A stretch of 64,000 nucleotides of DNA from Rhizobacter terrae (GCF_003852895.1 NZ_QUSW01000009.1:124001-188000), one strand, 5' to 3'; counted from the first letter of the stretch, positions 1 to 11,003 are shown. Notes: a model not told the origin generated them from the letters alone. A program made the numbers and translations.

Positions 1-18
1 GGTGCGTCGACTTGTCAT
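1..18 (-). CDS. Possible start of an exported (Tat-type) protein, cut by window edge
   Basis: Only six codons are visible on the minus strand, reading MTSRRT. An AAGGTGACC stretch just upstream could serve as a ribosome binding site. The SRR-T pair resembles the start of a twin-arginine signal peptide, as found on periplasmic copper oxidases of the PcoA/CopA type. The position directly downstream of the oxidase gene at 100-2124 fits that idea. Six residues cannot establish identity, so this is a pointer only. Confidence 0.25.
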
Positions 19-99
19 GGTCACCTTGGCGGGATTGCGTCAGACGTAGCCGCATCCGAGCCGAAACTCACTTGAGGCCGATGGGCTTTGCGAAGGGTC

Positions 100-2124
<2,025 letters not shown>

Positions 2125-2199
2125 GGAGGCCTCCTTGAGAGTGCTTGTTCATTCTTGCGGCCGGGACCGTTGTCTGGTGGACGACCACGGACGCCGGGA

Positions 2200-2697
2200 T
2201 CAGTGCGAGTGCGTATGCGCGTCGCCGTGCTCGTGGCCGGTATGAGCCGCGCCGGACTCGGGGGCCTGCTCTTGAGGGCCCACGAAGACGGCGTGCGTAT
2301 AAACCAGCTCGCCTCCCAGCCAGCCTTGAAATGCAGCCAGTGCAACGGCCAGGAAGGAGGCATCGAGGTACAGCATGGGAAGCGCCCGGCCAGTAGAGGC
2401 ATAGAAGGTCCAGCGCCACACGGCCAAGGCGACGATGACGCCCAGCAGCGTGATGCCGACCCACATGTGGCGATGCACTCGCTCGTGGACATCCTCTTTC
2501 AGCGAGGTCCGGCGCATGTCGAACAGGCCAGCCAGAACGGTGGGAATGCTCGACGCGGCAGCCGCCGCGAGCATCCACCAGCCCGCGTCACGCAAGGTCC
2601 CCATCGAGGTGAAGAAATACGTGGCATCCGCGACGAACGAGGTCACCAGAAGGGCAATCGGGAAGTGCACCAGGATCGGGTGAATGGGCTTTGCCAT
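2200..2697 (-). CDS. DUF2231 family membrane protein
   Basis: The protein has 165 residues and four predicted membrane segments, starting with the typical DUF2231 opening HPILVHFPIALL. It ends in a His-rich tail (HTGHEHGDAHTHSH) that could bind metal. A GGAAGAG sequence lies just upstream of the ATG. It sits 75 bases upstream of the oxidase gene on the same strand, so the two are probably co-transcribed. The family is common beside copper oxidases and c-type cytochromes, but its biochemical role is not established. Confidence 0.85.
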   Translation of the reverse strand: MAKPIHPILVHFPIALLVTSFVADATYFFTSMGTLRDAGWWMLAAAAASSIPTVLAGLFDMRRTSLKEDVHERVHRHMWVGITLLGVIVALAVWRWTFYASTGRALPMLYLDASFLAVALAAFQGWLGGELVYTHAVFVGPQEQAPESGAAHTGHEHGDAHTHSH

Positions 2698-2817
2698 TGA
2701 AACTCTTCCTCATGGAGGTACCGTGCCAGCGGAAACGAAAGAGCCCCGAGGATCGCCAGGTCCGGCGGATCTTCGAGGTTCAGTGAGTGCACATCAGGCA
2801 GGCGGCGTGCCTGCAAC

Positions 2818-3009
2818 TCAGCGTGATGGCGGATAGCCGGCCTCGGTGAGCGCCGCGGCAACCGCCTTCTCGTCGCGAGTGGTCTCGACGCGGACTGTGT
2901 GCGAGCCCAGATCCACGTCCACCTTCGCCTGCGGATCGACGGTCTGGACCGCCCGCGTCACCGCCTTCACACAATGCCCACAGCTCATTGCATCGACCTT
3001 GAATTCCAT
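2818..3009 (-). CDS. copZ: Heavy-metal-associated domain copper chaperone
   Basis: A 63-residue single HMA domain with the metal motif MSCGHC at residues 8-13 and the expected beta-alpha-beta-beta-alpha-beta length. It would carry Cu(I) in the cytoplasm and hand it to CopA. An AGGAG sequence precedes the ATG. It is divergent from copA with 182 bases between the two starts, and a CueR-type promoter points at each gene. Family and context agree. Confidence 0.9.
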   Translation of the reverse strand: MEFKVDAMSCGHCVKAVTRAVQTVDPQAKVDVDLGSHTVRVETTRDEKAVAAALTEAGYPPSR

Positions 3010-3047
3010 TGCTTGCTCCTGTTGATAGCGCTTATCGACAACGCCTG

Positions 3048-3078
3048 ACTCTGAAGCTTGCTATCGTGGGAAGGTCAA
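3048..3078 (-). promoter_or_regulatory. CueR-type promoter for copZ
   Basis: On the minus strand TTGACC (3073-3078) and CAGAGT (3048-3053) are separated by exactly 19 bases. The spacer begins TTCCCACG and contains GCAAGCT, close to the known CueR operator pattern. The long spacer is the hallmark of MerR-family activated promoters. Confidence 0.7.
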
Positions 3079-3126
3079 GTGGTTCGTGTGGCATCCTCTT
3101 CTGCGGCAGGGTTATGCGTCACCCGC

Positions 3127-3157
3127 TTGACATTGCCATGATGGGAAGGTCGATGCT
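3127..3157 (+). promoter_or_regulatory. CueR-type promoter for copA
   Basis: TTGACA (3127-3132) and GATGCT (3152-3157) flank a 19-base spacer that starts TTGCCATGATGGGAAGG, an imperfect dyad matching CueR operators. Transcription would start about 30 bases before the copA start codon. CueR is encoded directly after copA, giving a Cu(I)-responsive loop. Confidence 0.75.
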
Positions 3158-3191
3158 TCGGTCCATCCGAATCCGACAGAAGTGACCCGAC

Positions 3192-5624
3192 ATGAATGGC
3201 ACGGCTAGCTTGGTAAACCGATCGATGGCAAAGAGCCGGGAATGGACCTTTGCGGTCCAGGGTATGACCTGCGCGTCGTGCGCCGGCCGGGTGGAGCGCG
3301 CACTGGCGGCGATTCCCGGCGTCGGTCAAGCCAGTGTCAACCTGGCCACCGAAGCGGCGACGGTGCAGGCCGAGGAGTCGGTCGATCTTCGCGCCTTGCG
3401 CGCGGCTGTCGAGAAAGCCGGCTATTCGGTGGGCGAGCGGACGTTCTCGCTGCGCATCGAGGGAATGACCTGTGCCTCCTGCGTGTCGAGAGTCGAGAAG
3501 GCGCTGCTGAAGGTCCCGGGTGTGATTACTGCCGAGGTCAATCTCGCGACCGAAACGGCGCAGGTGAGGTGGGCCACCACGGACGGCGAGCCGCAGGCGC
3601 TATTGGCAGCGGTCGAGCGCGCGGGATACACCGCGCATGTGGCCGAGGCAGGGCGGCGCGGCAGTGCTCAACCAAAGCCAACAGGACCTGATTGGTGGCC
3701 GGTCGCGGTGGCCGCGGTCCTGTCCGCGCCGCTGGCGCTGCCGATGCTGGGCCTGCTGTTCAGCCAGCACTGGATGATTGACGGCTGGCTGCAGCTCGCG
3801 TTGGCGACGCCGGTTCAGTTCTGGCTGGGCGCGCGCTTTTATCGCGCGGGATGGAAGGCGTTGCGTGCTCGTGCCGGGAACATGGACCTGCTGGTGGCGC
3901 TGGGTACCACGGCGGGGTATGGATTGAGTCTGTATGAGCTGCTCGCCCGCGGGCAGGGTGGCATGCCGCACCTGTACTTCGAAGCGTCGGCGGTAGTGAT
4001 CACCCTCGTTCTTCTGGGCAAGTGGCTCGAAGGCCGCGCCAAGCGGCAGACCACGGAAGCGATTCGTGCACTCAACGCCTTGCGACCGGAGACAGCCCGC
4101 GTGCGCCGGGACGGTCGAGACGAGGATGTGCCGATCGAGCGGGTGACGATTGGCGACATCGTGGTCGTGCGGCCCGGTGAACGGGTGCCGGTCGACGCAC
4201 AGGTGGTCGACGGTGCAAGCCAGGTCGACGAATCGCTCATCACCGGAGAAAGCCTGCCCGTCGCCAAGCACCCGGGCGAGCACGTGACCGGTGGGTCGAT
4301 GAACGCCGAAGGGCTGTTGCTGGTCCGAACGACCGCGGTGGGGGCAGAGTCAACGCTGTCGCGCATCGTGCGGATGGTGGAGTCGGCGCAGGCCAAGAAG
4401 GCGCCGATCCAGCGTCTCGTCGACCGCGTGAGCGCTGTCTTCGTGCCGGTGGTCATCGCCGTCGCCTTCGTGACGCTCATGGGCTGGGGACTCGCCACAG
4501 GCAACTGGGAAGCCGCCATCCTCAACGCGGTGGCCGTCCTCGTCATCGCCTGCCCTTGCGCATTGGGGCTCGCCACGCCCACGGCCATCATGGCGGGCAC
4601 TGGCGTGGCCGCGCGCCATGGCATCCTCATCAAGGACGCCGAGGCGCTGGAAGTCGCTCATGCTGTGCGCGTGGTGGCGTTCGACAAGACTGGCACCCTG
4701 ACTGAAGGAAGGCCCGAGCTGGTGGCCTCGTGCGCCGTCGACGGCAACGAGGATGCGCTGCTCTCTCTCACCGCCGCGATCCAGGCTGGCAGCGAGCATC
4801 CTTTGGCCCGTGCGGTGCTGGAGGCGGCAAGCCGCACAGGCGTTGCCGTGGCGCCCGCCGCGGAGGTGAGGGCAGTTCCAGGCCGAGGCGTGGCGGGCAC
4901 CGTCGGCGCTCGGCAATTGCGCCTGGGCAGTCCGCGGTTCATGCAAGAGCTGGGGGTCGACCTGAGCGCGCTCCAATCGCTGGCTGTGGAACTGCAGCAA
5001 AACGGACGAACGGTGTCGTGGCTGGCCGAGGTCGGCACCGTGAGCGGTGTCGCAACGCTCCTCGGGTTGCTTGCGTTCGGCGATGCGGCCAAGGCGTCAG
5101 CGGCGTCTGCGATCCTGGCACTCAAAGCCCAGGGAATCAGGGCGGTGCTTGTCACGGGAGACAACCGCGGCAGCGCCGAGGCCGTCGGTCGGCCACTCGG
5201 CATCGACGACATCCGCGCCGAGGTGCTGCCGCAGGACAAGGCGGCGATCGTGAACGAACTTAAATCGGATGGGGCGCGCGTGGCGATGGTGGGGGACGGC
5301 ATCAACGACGCTCCAGCGCTGGCTGCCGCGGATGTGGGCATCGCGATGTCCACGGGAACCGATGTGGCGATGCACGCGGCCGGGATCACCCTGATGCGCG
5401 GCGATCCGTCGCTCGTGGCCGATGCGATCGACATCTCGCGGCGCACCTACGCCAAGATTCGACAGAACCTGTTTTGGGCATTCGCCTACAACGTGGTGGG
5501 CATCCCGCTCGCGGCGTTCGGCCTGCTGAGCCCAGTCGTGGCCGGGGCGGCCATGGCGTTCAGCAGCGTGAGTGTGGTCACCAATGCCTTGATGCTTCGA
5601 CGCTGGAAAGGAACGCAACCATGA
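3192..5624 (+). CDS. copA: Cu(I)-exporting P1B-1 ATPase CopA
   Basis: This 810-residue pump moves Cu(I) from cytoplasm to periplasm using ATP. It has two N-terminal HMA domains, each with MTCASC (residues 25-30 and 92-97), then eight membrane segments. The membrane metal site [10 protein letters not shown], actuator motif TGES, phosphorylation motif DKTGTLT, nucleotide-site motif SEHPL and hinge motif [10 protein letters not shown] are all present. Length is normal. The start at 3192 has a weak AGAAGTGA upstream; an ATG at 3225 is an alternative. The stop overlaps the cueR start (ATGA), so pump and regulator are translationally coupled. Confidence 0.96.
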   Translation: MNGTASLVNRSMAKSREWTFAVQGMTCASCAGRVERALAAIPGVGQASVNLATEAATVQAEESVDLRALRAAVEKAGYSVGERTFSLRIEGMTCASCVSRVEKALLKVPGVITAEVNLATETAQVRWATTDGEPQALLAAVERAGYTAHVAEAGRRGSAQPKPTGPDWWPVAVAAVLSAPLALPMLGLLFSQHWMIDGWLQLALATPVQFWLGARFYRAGWKALRARAGNMDLLVALGTTAGYGLSLYELLARGQGGMPHLYFEASAVVITLVLLGKWLEGRAKRQTTEAIRALNALRPETARVRRDGRDEDVPIERVTIGDIVVVRPGERVPVDAQVVDGASQVDESLITGESLPVAKHPGEHVTGGSMNAEGLLLVRTTAVGAESTLSRIVRMVESAQAKKAPIQRLVDRVSAVFVPVVIAVAFVTLMGWGLATGNWEAAILNAVAVLVIACPCALGLATPTAIMAGTGVAARHGILIKDAEALEVAHAVRVVAFDKTGTLTEGRPELVASCAVDGNEDALLSLTAAIQAGSEHPLARAVLEAASRTGVAVAPAAEVRAVPGRGVAGTVGARQLRLGSPRFMQELGVDLSALQSLAVELQQNGRTVSWLAEVGTVSGVATLLGLLAFGDAAKASAASAILALKAQGIRAVLVTGDNRGSAEAVGRPLGIDDIRAEVLPQDKAAIVNELKSDGARVAMVGDGINDAPALAAADVGIAMSTGTDVAMHAAGITLMRGDPSLVADAIDISRRTYAKIRQNLFWAFAYNVVGIPLAAFGLLSPVVAGAAMAFSSVSVVTNALMLRRWKGTQP

Positions 5625-6031
5625 CGATCACATCGACAGAGCGATTCAACATCGGCCAGGCCGCCGAGCGCTCGGGGGTGACGGCAAAGATGATCCGGTA
5701 TTACGAAACGCTGGGCCTACTGCCCAGCGTGGATCGCACCGACGCCGGCTATCGACTCTACGGCGACAAGGAGGTCCACACGTTGCGCTTCATTCGCCGC
5801 GCACGCGACCTGGGATTTGACATGGCGGAAATCGCTGAGCTGCTCAAGCTGTGGCAGAACCGCAGGCGCGCCAGTTCCGACGTGAAGCGCATTGCACTCA
5901 AGCATGTGGCTGACCTGGATCGCCGCATGCAGGAGATGGCCGCTATGAAAACGACCCTGGAGCATCTGGCCGATTGCTGCGCAGGGGATCACCGCCCGGA
6001 CTGTCCCATTCTGGACGAACTGGCCCACTAG
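5621..6031 (+). CDS. cueR: MerR-family copper-responsive regulator CueR
   Basis: A 136-residue MerR-family activator with an N-terminal winged helix ([21 protein letters not shown]), a dimerisation helix and a C-terminal metal loop. The cysteines at 120 and 128 (CAGDHRPDC) fit the two-cysteine Cu(I)/Ag(I)/Au(I) site of CueR; C119 is an extra neighbour. The start was set at the ATG that overlaps the copA stop, not the longer upstream frame. It probably controls the two promoters at 3048-3157 and so copZ, copA and itself. Confidence 0.92.
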   Translation: MTITSTERFNIGQAAERSGVTAKMIRYYETLGLLPSVDRTDAGYRLYGDKEVHTLRFIRRARDLGFDMAEIAELLKLWQNRRRASSDVKRIALKHVADLDRRMQEMAAMKTTLEHLADCCAGDHRPDCPILDELAH

Positions 6032-6050
6032 GCAAAGCTCGCTGCACGCC

Positions 6051-6389
6051 ATGCCCATCATCAATGTCTTGCCCCACGCCGAATACTGTCCCGAGGGAAC
6101 TCGGATCACAGCACCGGCCGGAACCTCCATCGCCGAAGCCATGCTCGAACACGGGATCGGCATCGAACACGCCTGCGGCCTCGTCTGCGCTTGCACGACC
6201 TGCCACTTGGTCGTGCGCGAGGGGTTCGACAGCTTGAATCCGATGGACGAATGCGAAGAGGACCTGCTGGACCGTGCCTGGGGTCTGGAGCCGAACTCGC
6301 GCCTGTCCTGCCAGGCGATCGTGTCGCAGGCCGATCTCACGGTGGAGATTCCACGCTATTCGATCAATCACGCCAAGGAAACCCTCTGA
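6051..6389 (+). CDS. fdx: ISC-type [2Fe-2S] ferredoxin
   Basis: A 112-residue ferredoxin. Cluster ligands are C42, C48, C51 and C87, in the pattern ACGLVCACTTCH followed by SCQAI, which is the adrenodoxin/ISC-ferredoxin layout. It would carry electrons, in its best-known relatives for Fe-S cluster assembly. It starts 19 bases after cueR and is probably in the copA-cueR transcript. Copper damages Fe-S clusters, so a cluster-repair role under copper stress is a reasonable inference. Confidence 0.88.
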   Translation: MPIINVLPHAEYCPEGTRITAPAGTSIAEAMLEHGIGIEHACGLVCACTTCHLVVREGFDSLNPMDECEEDLLDRAWGLEPNSRLSCQAIVSQADLTVEIPRYSINHAKETL

Positions 6390-6671
6390 CATGCCCTCGC
6401 CGGCATTGGCATGCGTGGCGGCGTGGGCGCGATGCGAGGACGCCGGTCAGGTTCGCGTCGACGGATCCTTGCCGACGTATTCCTTCCAGTCGCCTGCCCG
6501 TCGCCCCAATCCCTTTGCGTCAACCACCACGAGGCGTCGATCTTGTAATCCGAACGCCAGCGTGGTGTCGGCGCCTGAAACCCACACTGACTTCCAACGC
6601 GAACCTCAGGTTGCGTGCAGTCGAGGATCCCTCGGCTGATCGGACTCAACACCTCGAAAGGAAGTCGTCAC

Positions 6672-6959
6672 ATGAAGCCCCAGCATCTTTTCATCGCCCT
6701 TGCCACCGCGCTCATCGGTACCTCTGCGTTCGCCGCCGAGGCGACGCAGTTCACGAACACGCCATCGACCTTGACTCGCACCGAGGTCAAGGCGGAACTG
6801 CGCACTGCGATCCGCGAGGGCGAACTGGCCAACCGCGGCGAGTCGTACGGCGAGGCGGACCAACAGGTCGCGAGCACCAGGACGCGCCGAGAAGTGCACG
6901 CCGAAGCTCACCATGCCGTGGCCCATCGGTCGTTCAACGACTTGTACGTCGGCTCCTGA
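6672..6959 (+). CDS. DUF4148 small exported protein
   Basis: A 95-residue protein with a clean signal peptide (MKPQHLFIALATALIGTSAFA). A short region then resembles DUF4148 proteins, with the typical LTRTEVKAEL start of the mature domain and a charged, helical remainder. The ATG follows AAAGGAAG. The family is widespread in Burkholderiales, often in several copies, and has no known function. It stands alone between the copper and mercury modules. The 280 bases before it hold no gene I can support. Confidence 0.8.
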   Translation: MKPQHLFIALATALIGTSAFAAEATQFTNTPSTLTRTEVKAELRTAIREGELANRGESYGEADQQVASTRTRREVHAEAHHAVAHRSFNDLYVGS

Positions 6960-7101
6960 GTTGCCTGCGCGGGCGCTGCGGCGCCATCGGTCGATCCGCT
7001 TTCGGGCGGCATTCTTCTGGGCGTGGACTTGCAGTCGTGACAAGGCCATGGAAAAACGGCGTTCATACGCATGGGTCGAGCAATCGAACCTACATGCGGC
7101 G

Positions 7102-7497
7102 TCAGTCCGCTGCCAGTGCGTGGATGATCGGGCAAGCGCTCTTTGTCGACCCTGAATCGCACTCGTGCAGTAGCGATGTCAATGCCTTGCGCATCGCTTT
7201 CAGGTCCGCGAGTTTGCTCTCGATGACCTCCAGCTTGCGGGCGGCGAGGCCTCGTGTCTCGGCACACGCGTGCGCCTCGTCGAGTTCCAGCAAGCTGCCG
7301 ATCTCTTCCAGCGTGAACCCCAGCACCTGTGCCCGCTTGATGAAGCGCACGCGCCTGACCGCATCGGCGGCGTAGCGCCGTTGCCCGTTGATCGGCTTGT
7401 TCGGCTCGGACATCAGTCCGCGTCGCTGGTAGTAGCGGATCGTCTCCACGTTCACTCCGGCCTCGGCGGCCAGACGCCCTATCGTCAGCTCAACCAT
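7102..7497 (-). CDS. merR: Mercury-responsive regulator MerR
   Basis: A 131-residue MerR-family protein. The N-terminal helix-turn-helix (TIGRLAAEAGVNVETIRYYQ) is standard. The three cysteines C78, C113 and C122 are spaced as in MerR, where they bind one Hg(II) across the dimer. It is divergent from merT, and the MerR operator lies between them. It should repress and, with Hg(II), activate merT. Confidence 0.92.
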   Translation of the reverse strand: MVELTIGRLAAEAGVNVETIRYYQRRGLMSEPNKPINGQRRYAADAVRRVRFIKRAQVLGFTLEEIGSLLELDEAHACAETRGLAARKLEVIESKLADLKAMRKALTSLLHECDSGSTKSACPIIHALAAD

Positions 7498-7508
7498 CCC
7501 AGATCCCC

Positions 7509-7540
7509 TTGACTCCGTACCGTGGTACGGACTCTAGACT
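7509..7540 (+). promoter_or_regulatory. mer operator/promoter (MerR site)
   Basis: TTGACT (7509-7514) and TAGACT (7535-7540) are 20 bases apart. The spacer holds the perfect dyad CCGTAC-cgtg-GTACGG (7515-7530), which is the classical MerR operator. This fixes merT as the first regulated gene and predicts Hg(II)-dependent expression. Confidence 0.9.
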
Positions 7541-7568
7541 GTCGGGTACCGAACAAGTTCACCCGCTG

Positions 7569-7916
7569 ATGGCAACATTCAACGTCAAGAGTTCTCTCTT
7601 CGCCAGTGTGCTGGCCGCGATTGGCGCATCCGTGTGTTGCGTCGGTCCGTTGGTCCTGCTGATGCTGGGCATCGGCGGCGCGAGGGTCGCCAGTCTCACG
7701 GCGCTGGAGCCGCTGCGCCCCTGGTTCATCGGGGCGACACTATTGTTCCTCGGCCTGGCATTCCGGCGTCTCTATCTGCAGCCGCAGGCCTGCGAGCCCG
7801 GCGCTGCCTGTGCAGAGCCGATCGTGCTCAGGCGTCAGCGATGGATCTTCTGGGTCGTCGCGCTGGCCCTCATCGCGTTGTTGTCGGTGCCCTGGCTGGC
7901 CCCGTTCTTCTTCTGA
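7569..7916 (+). CDS. merT: Mercuric transport protein MerT
   Basis: A 115-residue inner-membrane protein with three predicted membrane segments. The vicinal cysteines C23-C24 in the first helix and the second pair C74/C81 in the cytoplasmic loop are the MerT metal path. It brings Hg(II) into the cytoplasm, normally for reduction by MerA. The ATG at 7569 was chosen because the longer frame would run over the promoter. merP follows after 10 bases. Confidence 0.93.
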   Translation: MATFNVKSSLFASVLAAIGASVCCVGPLVLLMLGIGGARVASLTALEPLRPWFIGATLLFLGLAFRRLYLQPQACEPGAACAEPIVLRRQRWIFWVVALALIALLSVPWLAPFFF

Positions 7917-7926
7917 AGGATCTCCC

Positions 7927-8205
7927 ATGCGTAACTCGCTTGCCACCCTGATGGTCGCCTTGGCGCCGTTCGCCGCGCTCGCGGCCACGCCGAAGACCAC
8001 TGTGCTTGACGTGCAGAACATGACCTGCAACCTGTGCCCCGTTACTGTCAAGAAGTCGCTGGAGCATGTGCCGGGCGTGAGCCAGGCGCGGATCGACTTC
8101 GAGAAGAAAACGGCCACGGTCACGTTTGACGCCGACAAGGTCACTGCCGCGACACTGGTCAAGGCGACGACCGACGCCGGCTACCCCTCAACGGTGCGCA
8201 AGTGA
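7927..8205 (+). CDS. merP: Periplasmic mercury-binding protein MerP
   Basis: A 92-residue protein with a signal peptide (MRNSLATLMVALAPFAALA) and one HMA domain, MTCNLC (C34, C37). It scavenges Hg(II) in the periplasm and passes it to MerT. The ATG at 7927 places the signal peptide correctly; the longer frame overlaps merT. Its stop overlaps the next start (GTGA). Confidence 0.93.
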   Translation: MRNSLATLMVALAPFAALAATPKTTVLDVQNMTCNLCPVTVKKSLEHVPGVSQARIDFEKKTATVTFDADKVTAATLVKATTDAGYPSTVRK

Positions 8206-8423
8206 CCGCCTCAATCGCTCCCGTGCTGGAATCCGTCTTGACGTGCCCCGAGTGCGGGTACGCCAAGCGTGAATCCATGCCCACCGATGCCTGCCAGTTC
8301 TTCCACGAGTGCGGGCAGTGCAAGACATTGCTGCGACCGAAGGCCGGGGACTGCTGCGTGTTCTGCTCGTATGGCTCGGTCAAATGCCCGCCGGTGCAGA
8401 TGCAGCGAGGCTGCTCCAACTGA
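8202..8423 (+). CDS. GDCCVxC-domain small cysteine-rich protein
   Basis: A 73-residue cysteine-rich protein with nine cysteines, including CPECGY, ECGQC and the signature GDCCVFCSYGSVKCPP. The family is named for this motif and is often found beside merT/merP; some members are selenoproteins, but here all positions are ordinary Cys codons. It starts with GTG overlapping the merP stop, so it is the last gene of the mer operon. A cytoplasmic mercury-binding or thiol role is likely but unproven. Confidence 0.82.
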   Translation: MTASIAPVLESVLTCPECGYAKRESMPTDACQFFHECGQCKTLLRPKAGDCCVFCSYGSVKCPPVQMQRGCSN

Positions 8424-8621
8424 CCTGTGTGATACCGCCCGCTGGGCAGCAGTTACTGGATGCGCCTTGCCGGCTGCTAGGGAGCGCACTTGGCTCACGA
8501 CTGTCGCTGCCTTCTTGCCCGCGCGCCGTTCTCCGATTGTTTGTCCTCCCACAGGACGCTGGGCTGACACCGGATAATCCGCGGGCGCAGAGGAAGGCGC
8601 GACACAGACCAAGACGAAGCC

Positions 8622-9884
8622 ATGCACGACAACCTGGGTGTCCTGATCGACCACTGGAAAGCTGATCCGCTCAGCACGTACAACACGTGGTTCCTGTGGG
8701 AAGAGCGCCTCAAGAACTTCCGTTCAATTCGACGCGGTATCGGCCAAGTGGTCAAAGAAATCGACGCCGGCACCTTCGGCAATGCCTACCGCGGTTCCGC
8801 GCTGGAGACCGTCGTCGGATCTGTGGCCGAGCAACGCCAGATCTTCAAGGGGGCCGACCACGCTTTTCTGTGGAAACCCAAGCTGCGCATCCCCGACATC
8901 TACGAGCATGCCGATAACCAGCGCGCGTTTGCACGCTTGCTGCACACCTGCGACTGTTGCGATACCGCGGAGGCGGTCGTCGAGGCCATCCGCCGCATCG
9001 ACACCCACCAGATCAAGGGGCTGGGGCCCGCGGTCGCCAATCTCCTGTACTTCATCCATCCGACCCTGGTGATGCCGTTCAACACGGCCATCGTGAAGGG
9101 CTACAACGCCGTCACCGGCGGCAACGTCAAGCTCGGACGCTGGGATCACTACCTGTCGATGCGCGATGGGGCGATCCGCCTGAACACGCAGCATCGGCAA
9201 GCCCTCTCGAACGACATGGGTGCGTTGGCGGGGCTGCTGTTCGACGTTGGAAGCGGCCGCTTCGCGGCGCCGCCGCGGGAGGATGACGCACAGGCCACAC
9301 GGGCCTGGGAGGCCGACCTTCAGAAGGTTCGCGAGGAATCCGCAGCCGCGCACAAGCAGTGGCTGGCTGAACGCGAGAGCGATGCGACACACACCGAGAT
9401 TCAGGGCTGGTTGCGCGATCTCGGGAAATCCCTTGGATTTGGTGTGTGGATTGCGACGAACGACCGGGGCCGCGCTTATGGAGGAGGGCAGTTGGCCGAC
9501 GGATGCCTGGCTCGCCTGCCCGATGGGATTCACGCCGGCCTCGACGCCGTGCGTCTGATCGACGTGGTTTGGGTGGAAGCGGACGGCTCGAAGGTGGCTG
9601 CCGCCTTTGAGGTCGAGCACTCGACCTCGATCTACTCGGGCATTGTTCGAATGCTCGATCTTGCGCTCGGGACCGAAGTCGGGGCGAGCAGCGCGATGTT
9701 CCTGGTGGCGCCCGACAACCGCCGCGACGACGTTCAGTTGCAGTTGCGCCGACCGGCGTTTTCCAGGGTGTGGGAGTTGGGGATTCGCTATCTGCCATAC
9801 AGCGAACTGAAAAACCACCGGGAGGCCATCGCCCGATTCGGCACGGGACTTAAGCCGGTACTGGAGATCTCGCACCGGCTCTAG
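8622..9884 (+). CDS. Candidate HhH plus PD-(D/E)XK-like nuclease protein
   Basis: A 420-residue protein of no firmly recognised family. Around residues 130-165 it has a helix-hairpin-helix-like stretch (IKGLGPAVANLLYFIHP), as in DNA-repair glycosylases. A charged linker follows. The C-terminal third has the pattern D-V-V-W...AAFEVEHSTSIYSG, which resembles the acidic core of restriction-endonuclease-fold nucleases. A restriction-like or repair-like DNA enzyme is inferred. There is no methyltransferase next to it, so a classical restriction pair is not evident. It stands alone, about 200 bases after the mer operon. Confidence 0.6.
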   Translation: MHDNLGVLIDHWKADPLSTYNTWFLWEERLKNFRSIRRGIGQVVKEIDAGTFGNAYRGSALETVVGSVAEQRQIFKGADHAFLWKPKLRIPDIYEHADNQRAFARLLHTCDCCDTAEAVVEAIRRIDTHQIKGLGPAVANLLYFIHPTLVMPFNTAIVKGYNAVTGGNVKLGRWDHYLSMRDGAIRLNTQHRQALSNDMGALAGLLFDVGSGRFAAPPREDDAQATRAWEADLQKVREESAAAHKQWLAERESDATHTEIQGWLRDLGKSLGFGVWIATNDRGRAYGGGQLADGCLARLPDGIHAGLDAVRLIDVVWVEADGSKVAAAFEVEHSTSIYSGIVRMLDLALGTEVGASSAMFLVAPDNRRDDVQLQLRRPAFSRVWELGIRYLPYSELKNHREAIARFGTGLKPVLEISHRL

Positions 9885-9928
9885 CGCGACCAAGCCGCGC
9901 AGCTTGCTCCTCTCCCGGAAGGGCACCC

Positions 9929-10288
9929 TCAAGGGCCTTCGGCACGCGGCATCACCTGGGCGCTGCAGTCACGCGCGTTCATGTAGACCCGGTCGCCCAC
10001 TGCAAGGCTGGAGGTGAGGGGCACGGCAACGATGTACGACCTGCGACGATTCATCTCACGCACCGACAGCACGATGAACCGGCTTGACGCTCGGGCCTTG
10101 TCCGCATCCCACTGTGATCGGCAGTCCTTGAACGCGTGTCGAGATGCCTGTTCGTCGACCTCAAGCGCTGCAACTTTCGCCTGCCGCCATCCACTGGCCA
10201 TGTCGTACTTTCCTTCGTACGTGGTCTCACATGCGGCAAGCCATGCTGTCACTGCTGCGACAAGCACGACGGTCAGGCCGGGTTTCAT
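9929..10288 (-). CDS. Small lipoprotein
   Basis: A 119-residue protein whose first residues form a lipoprotein signal with lipobox LAAC at about residue 19. The mature part has two further cysteines (DCRS and RDCSA) and a conserved-looking VGDRVYMNARDC end. The start at 10288 gives a correct signal; the longer frame would add a non-signal extension. A weakly similar lipoprotein lies at 54489-54833 beside the pbr genes. Function unknown; an envelope role in metal stress is a guess from context. Confidence 0.7.
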   Translation of the reverse strand: MKPGLTVVLVAAVTAWLAACETTYEGKYDMASGWRQAKVAALEVDEQASRHAFKDCRSQWDADKARASSRFIVLSVREMNRRRSYIVAVPLTSSLAVGDRVYMNARDCSAQVMPRAEGP

Positions 10289-10338
10289 ATCAAGGTCAGC
10301 GCTGCGCGGCGTGGTCGAAGTGCGTCCGGTCCACTGCA

Positions 10339-10635
10339 TCAGTTGGGCGGCCGTGGGCTGCGCGCGACGGATGCCACGGACCCGGACGGTCCCTCCTGAG
10401 CTTTCGGGTCATTCGCTGGATCGAGCGTTGCAATCGGGGCACTTGCAGAGCTGGCCGGTCCGCGTGCGCCCGACGTGTGTCTGTGCTGGCCGCCTGGGTG
10501 ACTCGGGTGGCTCATGTCATGCCCGTCCGATCCGCGGCCCCCATGACCGTGTCCGGATGCTCCGGAAGCGAAGGCGAGAGGCAGGAATGCTGCGACAAGT
10601 GCAGCAAGCGCGAAACATCGACCCGTGTGGTTCAT
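10339..10635 (-). CDS. Small exported His-rich protein
   Basis: A 98-residue protein with a signal peptide (ALAALVAAFLPLAFASGASG) and a mature segment rich in His and Gly (HGHGG, GHDMSHPSHPGGQHRH). The His clusters could bind Cu, Ni or Zn in the periplasm. It lies 50 bases upstream of the lipoprotein at 9929-10288 on the same strand, so they may form a small operon. No family was recognised. Confidence 0.6.
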   Translation of the reverse strand: MNHTGRCFALAALVAAFLPLAFASGASGHGHGGRGSDGHDMSHPSHPGGQHRHTSGARGPASSASAPIATLDPANDPKAQEGPSGSVASVARSPRPPN

Positions 10636-11003
10636 GGCGATTCCTTGAATCAAGGTTCGCCGCTGTGTGGCGTCAGACGACAGGCAAGGCGAGCGGCACA
10701 ACCCGGCGCAACCTCTGAGTGAGCGTAGGCGTCGCTGTCCGTCAAACCCCGGACCTTGAGATTACAAATCCGTCAAGTTGCCGACATGCTTCGTTGGCGG
10801 AGCGGGCGTCATCGCGTCCGCCGTGCCCTTCGTCGCCAGCCCGGCCCCGAGCGAGCGCTCGAATCGGTCTGATGCTGGCGATACCAGCGGTGCACCTCGC
10901 ATGATCCAAGCGCACACGGTGCGTGAATCAGCGTTGCCGATTGACTTCGGCCACGAGGACATGGTGAAGTCGTGCTTCACGACCCGAATGCCGATCAGCA
11001 ACC
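10636..11003. other. Intergenic stretch without a supported gene
   Basis: These 368 bases separate the His-rich gene (minus) from the next plus-strand gene. Overlapping open frames exist on both strands but have no ribosome binding site or recognisable protein. The region should hold two divergent promoters; no clear boxes were identified. Confidence 0.5.

Noticed and set aside
8724-9932. A 402-residue open frame opposite the HhH/nuclease-like gene
   Set aside because: Its sequence has no family blocks, while the plus frame has coherent domain patterns and sensible ends.
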